A DNA stretch of 64,000 bases, from the NCBI RefSeq assembly GCF_017114995.1, contig NZ_JABXKL010000081.1:1-64000 (forward strand), given 5' to 3'. The first letter of the stretch is position 1; each line of letters starts with the position of its first letter. The stretch is from Nostoc sp. NMS9. GTDB taxonomy: Bacteria > Cyanobacteriota > Cyanobacteriia > Cyanobacteriales > Nostocaceae. The notes beneath the pieces were generated by a model that saw only the letters and a list, made by a program, of their open reading frames with translations, had not been told where the DNA came from and searched no databases. Made by a program: the position numbers and the translations under genes. Of the stretch, positions 42,759 to 51,353 are shown in pieces.

Positions 42759-43808
42759 TCAATGCACTTCTACTTCAAATTCTGCTTCGTGTAAATATTT
42801 CAAAGCTTGAGTTACCTTTTGACCTTCTAATTCGATGTGAAACTGACCAACTCGGCGATCGCCTACTGTTTCCACACTCCCACTGAGGATATTGACATCC
42901 ACATCAAAATTACGGGCTAGGGTGGCGAAAATCGCTTGACTAGCTTGTTCTCCTGCAAAGGCGATCGTGGCAATAACTGCACCAGGCTTTGGTTTATAAC
43001 CATTGCGATGGGGAAAAAATTCTTGGGCAAGAAATGATTCTGGCTTGGCGATTAAATCGCTAACATATCCCTTTTCCACAATCTTGCCAGCATTGAGTAC
43101 AGCGACACTATCGCAGATTTGCTTGACTACACCCATTTCATGGGTAATCAGTAAAATTGTCAAACCCATCCGTTTGTTCAAGTCGCGCAATAAATCCAAA
43201 ATTGACCTCGTAATTTGCGGATCAAGTGCTGATGTCGCTTCATCAGAAAGTAAAACTTTTGGTTCTCCAGCCAAAGCTCTAGCAATACCTACCCGTTGCT
43301 TTTGACCGCCAGAAAGTTGTGCCGGATAAGCATTAGCCTTACCTGTCAATCCAACAAGTGAAATCAATTCTTCCACTTTAGCCCGACGTTTCAGTCTACT
43401 GTGGGGAGTAAAGGCATACATCTCGAAATTATGTTTCTTGCCATAGTCCTCCATAAAAGGAATATGTTGGAAATAATTGGCATCAATTACCCCATCTTTC
43501 AAGGCAGTGTTATTCTGCACAAAGTCATTAAAAGTAACTATTTCGATGTCTAGCCTAGCTTCCGGTGCTAAATTCTTTTTGACAAACTCTAAAATTTCTC
43601 CGGCTGGAACTGGTGTTACACCAACGTTGATTTTGTCCTTGGCTCCAGTTGTAGATGTATTCCCAACTGGGGCTGCTGATGGATTTGCAGTTGTATTAGC
43701 AGCAGAATTATTTTGGGGTGAACTACAGCTAGAAAATACTGTAGAAGCCGCAAATGATGTAACGGCTATTAAAAAGAATCGACGGTTAGTATTGATGGTA
43801 AATTTCAT
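42759..43808 (-). CDS. In-frame chimera: MetQ N-terminal part fused to MetN C-terminal part
   Basis: 349 residues from ATG 43808 (TTG/ATG alternatives to 43829). The first about 135 residues are a MetQ lipoprotein (lipobox FSSC; DKINVGVTPVPAGEILEFVKKNLAPE, NTALKDGVIDANYFQHIPFMEDYGKKH, ending YAFTP). From SRLKRRAKVEELISLVGL on it is the second half of the ATPase MetN: signature LSGGQKQRVGIARAL, Walker B KVLLSDEATSALDP, switch His in LITHEMG, and the C-terminal NIL domain (about residues 275-349). Walker A and the Q-loop are missing and the ATPase half would be exported. It cannot be a normal transporter part; most likely a deletion product with an accidentally open frame. Confidence 0.9.
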   Translation of the reverse strand: MKFTINTNRRFFLIAVTSFAASTVFSSCSSPQNNSAANTTANPSAAPVGNTSTTGAKDKINVGVTPVPAGEILEFVKKNLAPEARLDIEIVTFNDFVQNNTALKDGVIDANYFQHIPFMEDYGKKHNFEMYAFTPHSRLKRRAKVEELISLVGLTGKANAYPAQLSGGQKQRVGIARALAGEPKVLLSDEATSALDPQITRSILDLLRDLNKRMGLTILLITHEMGVVKQICDSVAVLNAGKIVEKGYVSDLIAKPESFLAQEFFPHRNGYKPKPGAVIATIAFAGEQASQAIFATLARNFDVDVNILSGSVETVGDRRVGQFHIELEGQKVTQALKYLHEAEFEVEVH

Positions 43809-43870
43809 GCTATCGCCTACTATAATCAATCAAAATATGAACAAAAACCTATATCTTAATTAATTACGAA

Positions 43871-44956
43871 TTACCACTTCTGCTCAGGAAACCAGTTGTA
43901 ATTTTTATCTTTGACATCAATTTTTTTAGGAATAATTTTGAGTTCATAGAAAGTATCTGCCATACGTTGCAATCCACTCAAAACTTCATCTGTTACAGGT
44001 AATACCTCACGTTGACCACCACGTTTTTCTACAGTTTCCATTGTTTTTAAATCAATTTTGTACAGCTTAGAAAGGAGTTTGGCGGAATCCTGATAGTTGT
44101 CTCTAGACCAAGCACCAGCCTTTTCTAACTCTTGTAAAATTGTCTTGAGAATGTCTGGATGATCGCGCACAAAATCTGGAGCAGCATAATAAAAGCTTGG
44201 GCTTTCTAGTGGAGCTTTGTCTCCAAATACAGTGCTATTATCTGCCAATAGACGAGTGCGAAGTTTACGTTCAGCTTCAGCAGTATAAGGGTCCCAAATT
44301 AACCACGCATCAATATCACCACGCTCAAACGCTGGTAAAGCTTCGGCTGGTGTCAGGTAGAGAGGTTTAATATCACCATATTTCAAACCTACTTTCTCTA
44401 AAGCACGCACAATAATGTAATGCTGACCAGAACCTTTTGCAAAAGCAACTTTCTTACCTTTTAAATCAGAAAGAGTCTTAATCGGTGAATTTTCTTGGAC
44501 TAAAATAGCTGAACCTCTAGTGCTACCTGTACCAGCTGCAACTCTGACAAATGATTTATCTCCTGCTTGAGCAAAGACGCTTCCTGTACCGCCACCGCCA
44601 CCAAAAACGATCGCACCTGCACCCATCCCATCCAATAGAGGTGCTGTAGAGGAGAATTCATTCCAGGTAACAGAAATACCCAAGGGTTGTAAGCGCTTTT
44701 CTAAACTTCTTTGCGCTTTCACAATATTCAGCAGTGCCATTCCTTTTTGATGTCCCATTTTTAGCACTGTTAGCTTAGGTGCTTGCGGTTGTTGTGCAGG
44801 TGCATTAGCTGAATTACTAGGAGTACAAGAAGCGATCGCTAAATTTAAACCTATACCAATAACAAAGAATAGGATAAAAGTTTTAATATCGTGATGTTGA
44901 AATAAGCTTCTTTTTTTGATATCATCTAAAAAATGGTTTGTCAATCGAGTGAACAT
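43871..44956 (-). CDS. Aliphatic sulfonate-type ABC transporter substrate-binding protein
   Basis: 361 residues with ribosome site GAGAGG. Lipoprotein leader ending ASC (residues 42-44). LTVLKMGHQKGMALLNIVKAQRSLEKRLQPLGISVTWNEFSSTAPLLDGMGAGAIVFGGGGG, DLKGKKVAFAKGSGQHYIIVRALEKVGLKYGDIKPLYLTPAEALPAFERGDIDAWLIWDPYTAEAE. SsuA-type. It is 62 bases upstream of the metQ::metN chimera and has no permease or ATPase nearby. Confidence 0.93.
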   Translation of the reverse strand: MFTRLTNHFLDDIKKRSLFQHHDIKTFILFFVIGIGLNLAIASCTPSNSANAPAQQPQAPKLTVLKMGHQKGMALLNIVKAQRSLEKRLQPLGISVTWNEFSSTAPLLDGMGAGAIVFGGGGGTGSVFAQAGDKSFVRVAAGTGSTRGSAILVQENSPIKTLSDLKGKKVAFAKGSGQHYIIVRALEKVGLKYGDIKPLYLTPAEALPAFERGDIDAWLIWDPYTAEAERKLRTRLLADNSTVFGDKAPLESPSFYYAAPDFVRDHPDILKTILQELEKAGAWSRDNYQDSAKLLSKLYKIDLKTMETVEKRGGQREVLPVTDEVLSGLQRMADTFYELKIIPKKIDVKDKNYNWFPEQKW

Positions 44957-45278
44957 ATTTTTTCCCTCTCAGCATTTTTTAGTCTAAGTTTAAAATCGAG
45001 GTTATATTTAAAAAAGCAAACTTATAGCTCAAATTTAAAATCTAAGTTTTTTGAAATAAATTACTGTTATTAGATAAAATATGATATACATTAAATCGTA
45101 AAAATATAGTGTTGTTGACGACGAAAATGGAAAATACTTCACATCAATAACAAATCATTAATAATAGCTAACAATCCTAAATAAAATATTATGAAATTAA
45201 TTTAGCAATCATAAATATTACTAATTTCTTGATAATTAGTAACGTTTAAAATCCTTTAAAATATTAAAAATCAATGTG

Positions 45279-45389
45279 TTAAGCTGTTGTGCATACAAGT
45301 TGCACAATTTAAATTGTGGGTAAGAACTTCAAACCCTCTCCCCTGCTCCCCTGCGGTCTCAATGTGTAAATTAAGTACTTAACAGCTTA
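45279..45389 (+). mobile_element. MITE-like element with TTAAGCTGTT ends, copy 1
   Basis: 111 bp. Begins TTAAGCTGTTGTGCATACAA and ends TACTTAACAGCTTA, so the ends are inverted repeats. A second copy in opposite orientation lies at 62677-62804 and shares the interior (CACAATTTAAATTGTGGGT, CCCTCTCCCCTGCTCCCCTG, CTCAATGTGTAAATTAAGTA). Confidence 0.85.
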
Positions 45390-45412
45390 CCACGGTAAAC
45401 CGCAGAGGTTAA
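45388..45412 (+). promoter_or_regulatory. Weaker copy of the candidate sulfur operator
   Basis: ACCACGGTAAACCGCAGAGG then TTAA. GTAA-N10-TTAA spacing is kept; it is about 430 bases upstream of the binding-protein start at 44956 and directly after the MITE. Confidence 0.3.
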
Positions 45413-45475
45413 TCGTTCCTTTTTTAGGAGCTTTGTCATTCATCGGCAATACCATCGGCTCGTAGTTTTTTATCA

Positions 45476-46312
45476 TCAATCATTCACACTCACAAGTTTG
45501 GGTAGTCTAGATATAGGGATATCCAAGAAGTAAGAAAGAACCTCTTGCCGCCAAGTATCATAAAGTATTGGCAAATCATCAATTTCAATACCAATAGCTT
45601 TTTGGCTCAACTGCCAATGATCCCGAAGGTAAGGATTACGTCGGCGTTGACCTTCTTCATCTGCTTCTATGACTTGTGCGATTAAATCCTCTTTCTCTGC
45701 GGGTGAAACTTGATCAAATTTACGTTGCCACCAGTCTACAACTCCCAAGCGGTGAACTGCTTCATCTGGCAGGATTATTTCTGCTGCAAACTTGGCTGAG
45801 TCTGGGTCGTTGATTTTGCTGGTACGGCTATTGATGAATAACAAAGCCACAATATGAAGTTCGTAATGCAACTCAAATGCTAAAAAGCCTTGCCAATTAC
45901 GAATGGGTAAATCACCCATATAATCCCAATGCTTCTGCACCTGCTTTTGGATATCCTCAATTGGATCATGTCCCGATATAGCTTGCGCTCTTAAACGAGT
46001 ATTTTGAGCGTGTGCGCCATCATCACCTATTTGTCTGCTCAAAAATAGCTGTAATTCTGGGTCAGGAAAAGAGTCAATTATCTTAGCGCAGACTTGCACA
46101 ATAAACAGGTCATGGGCTGCACCAGCAATACGGAAGCGGTAGAAATTCTCTTTTTCCTCATCAGTTTCCGGCGATCTAGGTTCTTGCGTAGGCGTAGCCC
46201 GCCGCAGGCATCGCTTCTTCGGAATGTGAGGGGCGTACTTATCAATTAGTTTGTCAAAAATTTCCAGTTCTAAATCAGTAGTCCAAGCTGGACGAGTAAG
46301 TATTGCTGTCAT
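45476..46312 (-). CDS. Ferritin-like (putative diiron) protein, repeat-derived insert
   Basis: 278 residues, mostly helical. Candidate metal-binding residues: QIGDDGAHAQNT (about 95-106), FLAFELHYELHIVALLF (about 146-162) and LPDEAVHRLGVVDWW (about 185-199), the E/ExxH pattern of ferritin-like carboxylate-bridged proteins. Substrate unknown. Codons near residues 33-43 (RCLRRATPTQE) are a dispersed repeat inserted in frame (46187-46215). It lies 110 bases downstream of the MFS gene and likely belongs to its operon. Confidence 0.72.
   Translation of the reverse strand: MTAILTRPAWTTDLELEIFDKLIDKYAPHIPKKRCLRRATPTQEPRSPETDEEKENFYRFRIAGAAHDLFIVQVCAKIIDSFPDPELQLFLSRQIGDDGAHAQNTRLRAQAISGHDPIEDIQKQVQKHWDYMGDLPIRNWQGFLAFELHYELHIVALLFINSRTSKINDPDSAKFAAEIILPDEAVHRLGVVDWWQRKFDQVSPAEKEDLIAQVIEADEEGQRRRNPYLRDHWQLSQKAIGIEIDDLPILYDTWRQEVLSYFLDIPISRLPKLVSVND
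46187..46215 (+). repeat. Dispersed GCGTAGG...CATCGC repeat inside a coding sequence
   Basis: A full copy (GCGTAGGCGTAGCCCGCCGC then AGGCATCGC) within the ferritin-like gene. It reads RCLRRATPT without breaking the frame. Confidence 0.92.
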
Positions 46313-46422
46313 AAAGTTTCCTTTGGGTAGTGGAGAACAATTTAATCCAAAATCTAAAATCCCAACAATGTTGTTTTCCTACCTATGTACTTCATTTACT
46401 TGCAATAAGCTGTAAGTATAAG

Positions 46423-47682
46423 CTATTCATCCAATATTCCTTTACTAACATAAATTGGGTGCAATAAATTTTCAATTTTTGGTAACATATTGTAAAAAAT
46501 AATTGAACCAATAATACAAGACAAGCCTCCAAAAATTAAAGCATTTGTTGCATTAAATATACTTGCTAATCCACTTATAAATAAATTGCCAAATGGAATA
46601 ATTCCCATAACTGACATATTATATATACTCATGAGCCGACCTCTTTTTTCATCATCTGATATTATTTGTAAAACAGAATTACTAGATGAATACTCTAAAA
46701 TATAGCTACAACCTATTATTGGAACTATCATTAAAGAAAACCAAAAGCTTCTCGACAATGAAAAGGTAATTAATGCTGTACCAAATATAGCCGGAGCAAA
46801 GGCAATAATTTTACCAAGCCTAACTAAATTTGTTTGGTAACTCAAATAAATGCCACCACATAATGCTCCCAGCCCTGACCCTCCCGTTAAGAAACCCAGA
46901 GTAGTGGAATCTCCTTGAAGAATTTGGATGGCAAAAACAGGCATAATTCTTAGATACGGCATTCCCAAAAAACTGAGTAATGCTATCAATAGTAAGATTG
47001 AGCGAATAGGCAAAAAATAATAAGCATATGTAAAGCCTTCTTTTAAATTCTGCCAAATGTTATTTTGATAATTCCGGCGTACCATTGTTAGCTTGTTAAC
47101 TTTAATTGCTAACAAAGCTGTAATGATAGTAATGTAACTAATACCATCAATTAAAAAACAGTGTCCAGGAGAAAGACTAGCAATTATAATTCCTGCGATC
47201 GCCGGAGCTATAATCCGCGAACCGCTAAGTAAAGAAGAATGGAGAGCGGTTGCATTAGTAATATCTTCTTTATTTTCAATTATGTCCATTATGAAAGCAT
47301 AGCGAGCAGGTATCTCAACACTACTGAGTAAACCTTGCAATATACTTGCACAAATTATCTGCCAAATACTGATTATTCCTGTTAAAGCAAAAATTGCTAA
47401 AGCTAACGAGAGAATCATCATGATAAATTGCGCGGTAATTAGAATATTACGTCGATTAAACTGCTCTATCCAAATACCAGCTAAAGGGCTAACTATTAAA
47501 TTAGGAACCTGGCTCAGAAAACCAATTAAGCCCAGTAAAGCTACTGATTCTGTTTGAGAATAAACTAGCCATGCACAGGTAGTTTCTGTCATAAAACTAC
47601 CAATCATAGATAAACTTTGACCACCAAAAAATAGACGGTAGTTTCTAGACTTGAAAGATTGCAAACTCTGGGTCACACTCAT
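46423..47682 (-). CDS. MFS transporter, enterobactin-exporter (MFS_3) type
   Basis: 419 residues with 11-12 membrane helices. SFKSRNYRLFFGGQSLSMIGSFM at the start, the motif LAGIWIEQFNRRNILI after helix 2 and SVEIPARYAFIMDIIENKEDITNATALHSSLLSGSRIIAPAIAGIII in the middle are typical of the EntS/MFS_3 group. Probably an exporter of a small compound. Divergent from the LLM monooxygenase at 47923; the shared 240-base gap holds an operator candidate. Confidence 0.9.
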   Translation of the reverse strand: MSVTQSLQSFKSRNYRLFFGGQSLSMIGSFMTETTCAWLVYSQTESVALLGLIGFLSQVPNLIVSPLAGIWIEQFNRRNILITAQFIMMILSLALAIFALTGIISIWQIICASILQGLLSSVEIPARYAFIMDIIENKEDITNATALHSSLLSGSRIIAPAIAGIIIASLSPGHCFLIDGISYITIITALLAIKVNKLTMVRRNYQNNIWQNLKEGFTYAYYFLPIRSILLLIALLSFLGMPYLRIMPVFAIQILQGDSTTLGFLTGGSGLGALCGGIYLSYQTNLVRLGKIIAFAPAIFGTALITFSLSRSFWFSLMIVPIIGCSYILEYSSSNSVLQIISDDEKRGRLMSIYNMSVMGIIPFGNLFISGLASIFNATNALIFGGLSCIIGSIIFYNMLPKIENLLHPIYVSKGILDE

Positions 47683-47814
47683 GTTGAGTAGATACCTCTA
47701 ATATACCTAAGGTCATCTTTGCTAAGACGGCGGGATGAAATAGTAATGGCTTAACAGCTGCAATAAGCTCGATAGAGTTTCTGGCTTCTGCCATCTATTT
47801 TTGCACCTAGAATA

Positions 47815-47850
47815 AATATACTGTAAATCGATAGATTTATAGTAGTATAC
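47815..47850. promoter_or_regulatory. Candidate sulfur-regulon operator (MFS and LLM genes, divergent)
   Basis: TATACTGTAAATCGATAGAT then TTATAGTAGTATA. Arms TATACT/AGTATA and GTAAATC/GATTTAT make it nearly symmetric overall. It is 73 bases before the LLM start and about 135 before the MFS start. Confidence 0.6.
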
Positions 47851-47922
47851 TATGAGATTTGCATAGGTGAGGATAAAAAACAAGGTATATCTCCCCAGTC
47901 CCCATTTAATTTGGAGGTAAAA

Positions 47923-48978
47923 ATGTCAGAACCACGCTATGGTATTTGGGCCCCTGTTGGAGGTAACTTTGGCCCTCTCAATACGCCAGATGAACCGATT
48001 GATGCTAGTTATGAACGCACGCGATCGCTAGTATTAGAAGCAGAACGCTTAGGATATGTCACAACCTTAGTCGCACAGCACCTTGCCAATCCCCGTAGTC
48101 TGGATTTAGAACAGTTGGAAACTTGGACAGCTTGTGCAGCGTTGGCTGAAGCTACGGAAAGTATAGAAATTATCGCCGCGATTAAACCTTTATTATTTCA
48201 TCCAGCCGTTCTAGCCAAGATGGCCCTGGGAATTGATGCAATAAGTGGTGGACGTTTTGCCATAAACCTAATTAGTGCTTGGTTTCGCCCAGAAATGGAG
48301 CGTACTAATATCCCCTTCCCTCCCCATGATGAACGTTATCGCTATTCTGGTGAATGGTTGCAGGTTGTTAGAGCTTTGTGGAGCGGTGAGAGGGTGAACT
48401 TCGAGGGTGAATATTTCAAAATCCAAGATTTGACCTTTCGACCCTTCTCTGTTGCTCAACCCTATCCTCGTATCTACCTGGGAGGAGCATCAGACCCAGC
48501 GCAGATTTTAGCGGCTGAACAAGCTGATGTTTACTTCATCAACGGTCAGCCGATTGAAGATGTCCGCCAAGTAATTAAACAAGTTTTGGACCGACCACGT
48601 TTCCTACCCCAACCAGTCCGCTTTGGTCTGTCAGCCTTTGTCATTGCCCGGACTACAGATGAAGAAGCGCAAGCAGAACTAGAACGACTCATCGCACTGC
48701 AAAAGTTGGAAGAACAATATAAGTTAAGTGTTGCTAAAGGAGTTGACTCAGAAGCCGCCATGTTCAAACTGTTCGCTAAAAATCCGGCTGTTGGCGGCAA
48801 TGGTGGCACAGCCGCAGGATTGGTTGGCAGCTATGATACAGTTGCAACTCGCGTTGCAGCTTTCGTTGATGCAGGTATTGACACTTTCATGCTGCAATTT
48901 AATCCCTTTGTTCGGGAGATGACACGTTTTGCCCAAGAAGTTATGCCTCGCGTGCAACACTTGCAAAAAGTTGCTTAG
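47923..48978 (+). CDS. LLM-class FMN-dependent monooxygenase (alkanesulfonate/sulfone type)
   Basis: 351 residues from ATG 47923, with ribosome site GGAGGT. MSEPRYGIWAPVGGNFGPLNTPDEPIDASYERTRSLVLEAERLGY, TTLVAQHLANPRS, IIAAIKPLLFHPAVLAKMALGIDAISGGRFAINLISAWFRPEMER, IYLGGASDPAQILAAEQADVYF. SsuD/SfnG-like. Flavin would be supplied by a reductase encoded elsewhere. Expected product: sulfite from a sulfonate or sulfone. Confidence 0.92.
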   Translation: MSEPRYGIWAPVGGNFGPLNTPDEPIDASYERTRSLVLEAERLGYVTTLVAQHLANPRSLDLEQLETWTACAALAEATESIEIIAAIKPLLFHPAVLAKMALGIDAISGGRFAINLISAWFRPEMERTNIPFPPHDERYRYSGEWLQVVRALWSGERVNFEGEYFKIQDLTFRPFSVAQPYPRIYLGGASDPAQILAAEQADVYFINGQPIEDVRQVIKQVLDRPRFLPQPVRFGLSAFVIARTTDEEAQAELERLIALQKLEEQYKLSVAKGVDSEAAMFKLFAKNPAVGGNGGTAAGLVGSYDTVATRVAAFVDAGIDTFMLQFNPFVREMTRFAQEVMPRVQHLQKVA

Positions 48979-49186
48979 TTGTTGACCGAATGCGCCCTGA
49001 CAACGGTTGGTAATTTGTGATGAGCGATGCCTAGTTGGGCTACACCGGGAGCAGATCATAATTAACTAATTGCCCGTTAGTTGGGCAACGGTTTTTACTT
49101 GTCTCGTTCTGCGGTGATGGTTTTAAGTGTGTAGAACTGAGCATAGGAACGATGGTCGTATAAGACATCTACAATGAATGCGCGAT

Positions 49187-49247
49187 CTACTGAAAAGAGA
49201 AAGCAATATGCCTTTTTGCTTGCTAAATCTACTGAAAAGAGAAAGCA
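49187..49247 (+). repeat. Short direct repeat pair
   Basis: TCTACTGAAAAGAGAAAGCA occurs at about 49188 and 49227 with 39-bp spacing, upstream of the DUF72 gene. The spacing is a multiple of three, so a minus-strand ORF stays open across both. Confidence 0.8.
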
Positions 49248-49366
49248 ATCAAGCTTTTTGAGAAAAAAATCTGTGATTTTAACAAATCGGGAATCTGACC
49301 TAGCTTCATCCATCCCTACAACCTGCCTGTAAAATTGAATATGATACATCAAGGCTTTTAGGCACT

Positions 49367-50221
49367 GTGAACTTTTTTATCGGTTGTGCTGTTTGGGCAT
49401 ATAAAGGTTGGGTAGGCGAACTCTATCCCCAAGGCACTCGCACTGCCTATTTTCTCCATCTCTACAGTCGTCGCTTCACCACTGTAGAAGGTAATACCAC
49501 CTTTTATGCCGTGCCTAACCAAGAAACTGTAACCCGTTGGGGTGCCGAAACACCAGCAGGTTTTGAATTTTGCCTAAAATTACCGCGAGATATTACCCAT
49601 CAAGGGTTGCTACAACCTTATATACCAGCTGCTTTAAAATTTCTGGAGGGGATGCGCCCTTTAGGTAAGCATCTTGGCCCAATGTTTGCCCAGTTACCAC
49701 CCAGTTATGCACCTGCATTACTTGACGATTTGACCAACTTTCTGGAAGCTTGGCCGCGAACAGAAGCATCTCTAGCGCTGGAAGTTCGGCATCCCGACTG
49801 GTTCAAGGAACCCCATGCTAGTAATTTGACGGCGCTTTTAGAAAAGTTAGGTGTCGGAAGGGTACTGTTAGACTCGCGCCCCATTTATACTGGAGATGAC
49901 GATCCCCAATTACAATCGGAACGACGCAAACCTAAATTACCGTTGCAATTGAGTGTAACAGCACCTTTTACTCTGATTCGGTTTATTTCTCATCCGAATT
50001 TATCAGTGAATCAGCCATTTATGGAAGAGTGGGTAAGGCAAATTCAGCAATGGTTACAGATGGGAGTGCGAATTTATTTCTTTGTCCATTGTCCAATAGA
50101 AGCGCGATCGCCCAACACAGCCCGTCACTTCCAACAGCTATTGGAACAAAGTGGTACACTAGTTCCACCCCTACCTTGGAATAACCTTGAACATCCCCCT
50201 AATCAACTCAATTTATGGTGA
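49367..50221 (+). CDS. DUF72 family protein
   Basis: 284 residues, GTG start. MNFFIGCAVWAYKGWVGELYPQGTRTAYFLHLYSRRFTTVEGNTTFYAVPNQETVTRWGAETPAGFEFCLKLPRDITH is the DUF72 (YecE-like) signature; later ASLALEVRHPDWF and IRFISHPNLSVNQPFMEEWV. A TIM-barrel-like fold of unknown biochemical role, widespread in bacteria. Confidence 0.93.
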   Translation: MNFFIGCAVWAYKGWVGELYPQGTRTAYFLHLYSRRFTTVEGNTTFYAVPNQETVTRWGAETPAGFEFCLKLPRDITHQGLLQPYIPAALKFLEGMRPLGKHLGPMFAQLPPSYAPALLDDLTNFLEAWPRTEASLALEVRHPDWFKEPHASNLTALLEKLGVGRVLLDSRPIYTGDDDPQLQSERRKPKLPLQLSVTAPFTLIRFISHPNLSVNQPFMEEWVRQIQQWLQMGVRIYFFVHCPIEARSPNTARHFQQLLEQSGTLVPPLPWNNLEHPPNQLNLW

Positions 50222-50304
50222 TCGTATTTAGTAGATAATTGGTGTTGTAATACTTTTCTGTTAAAGCGAATTTTTTCAGAGCAATTCCACAAAAGGAGGT
50301 TGAG

Positions 50305-50745
50305 ATGAGTCGTCTTCTTTATGAAAAATCAGTCTCATATAAAGGATATCTCATAATTCCATTTGTTTTTGGTAAGGCGAATAATTACGAAATTTATTCA
50401 TATAAAATACTATCTGAAATTGGGCACAGAAGCAAATTTCATAAAGCAGACAATCCGGCAGGAATCTATGGAAGTGACGTTAGTAATATCATTGATATTG
50501 CTAAAGAGCATATCGATCAAAATTCCGAGTTTGTTCATCGAGGGGATAGTTTTAAGTCTCGCTACATTTATCGGAACAATTTGATTATCATCTTCCAAGA
50601 AGGAGATAAATATTTTTATGACCATTACCCACCAGAGTTATTGAATAATATTGCAGCTCCAAAGTTATTCAAATCTGAATATGAATGTCTGAATTGGATT
50701 AAGCAAGGGTTTGATGGGCGACATGTGCGGCAAAGAGCTATTTGA
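50305..50745 (+). CDS. Hypothetical protein
   Basis: 146 residues with a perfect ribosome site (AAAGGAGGTTGAG) 5 bases before the ATG. MSRLLYEKSVSYKGYLIIPFVFGKANNYEIYSYKILSEIGHRSKFHKADNPAGIYGSDVSNIIDIAKEHID, then FEGDKYFYDHYPPELL-like blocks. Beta-rich start and helical end. I do not recognise a family. Followed by a strong stem-loop. Confidence 0.8.
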   Translation: MSRLLYEKSVSYKGYLIIPFVFGKANNYEIYSYKILSEIGHRSKFHKADNPAGIYGSDVSNIIDIAKEHIDQNSEFVHRGDSFKSRYIYRNNLIIIFQEGDKYFYDHYPPELLNNIAAPKLFKSEYECLNWIKQGFDGRHVRQRAI

Positions 50746-50788
50746 AGAAGGTAGGAGTATTTGCATTTTTGTATTACAGCTATAGCGG

Positions 50789-50834
50789 TTCCCATTCAGA
50801 TGCTGTACAACGTTATATCGCATCTGAATGGGAA
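50789..50834. terminator. Perfect 14-bp stem-loop
   Basis: TTCCCATTCAGATG (50789-50802) and CATCTGAATGGGAA (50821-50834) pair perfectly around an 18-base loop between two convergent genes. Also a known type of dispersed palindrome. Confidence 0.7.
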
Positions 50835-50853
50835 TTCCTCAAACATTGCATTT

Positions 50854-51261
50854 TCAACCTTGACTTATTGCGCTTGGCTCCATGTAAATAATTTCCCAAA
50901 TGTGGCTATCTAAGTCAGCAAATCCATGTCCATACATAAAACCGTGATCTTGTGGTTCATTGTAGGTTGTTCCACCAGCGGCGACAGCCTTGCGAACTAT
51001 TTCATCAACTTGTTCTCGGCTATCAGAAGATAAACACACAAGCACTTCTGTGCTTTTTGTGGCATCACAAATTTCTTTGGGAGTAAACGTCTTAAACTTC
51101 TCATGGGTCAAGAGCATGACGAAAATGTTTTCGGACACAATCATACAGGTGGAAGTTTCGTCAGTGAATTGAGAATTAAACTCAAAGCCGAGTTGAGTAA
51201 AGAAATCGATCGATTGATTGAGGTTTTTAACTGGCAGATTAACAAAAATTTGAGTACTCAT
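50854..51261 (-). CDS. VOC (glyoxalase/bleomycin-resistance-like) protein
   Basis: 135 residues from ATG 51261, preceded by GAAGAA. MSTQIFVNLPVKNLNQSIDFFTQLGFEFNSQFTDE, then SENIFVMLLTHEKF and a second beta-alpha-beta unit ending DHGFMYGHGFADLDSHIWEIIYMEPSA. The C-terminal D-x-H-x-W-E motif supplies a metal ligand. Last gene of the ECF42-associated operon. The longer frame to 51429 overlaps the next gene. Confidence 0.88.
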   Translation of the reverse strand: MSTQIFVNLPVKNLNQSIDFFTQLGFEFNSQFTDETSTCMIVSENIFVMLLTHEKFKTFTPKEICDATKSTEVLVCLSSDSREQVDEIVRKAVAAGGTTYNEPQDHGFMYGHGFADLDSHIWEIIYMEPSAISQG

Positions 51262-51353
51262 GGGTTCTTCTTTTGAATTATTGCACAGTGAAAGATCGGC
51301 GAAAAAGCGCTGAGGTTTTACAGGGAAGATGCCTATAAGCACCTCCCCACAAG

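Larger units (their letters stand above)
44957..45475. other. Long intergenic region with MITE and operator-like site
   Basis: A/T-rich until 45278, then the MITE at 45279-45389 and an operator-like sequence at 45388-45412. No gene seen. Confidence 0.65.

Noticed and set aside
49095..49352. 85-codon minus-strand ORF with duplicated CFLFSVD
   Set aside because: The duplication is the 20-base direct repeat; coding signs are otherwise absent and it lies in the leader of the DUF72 gene.
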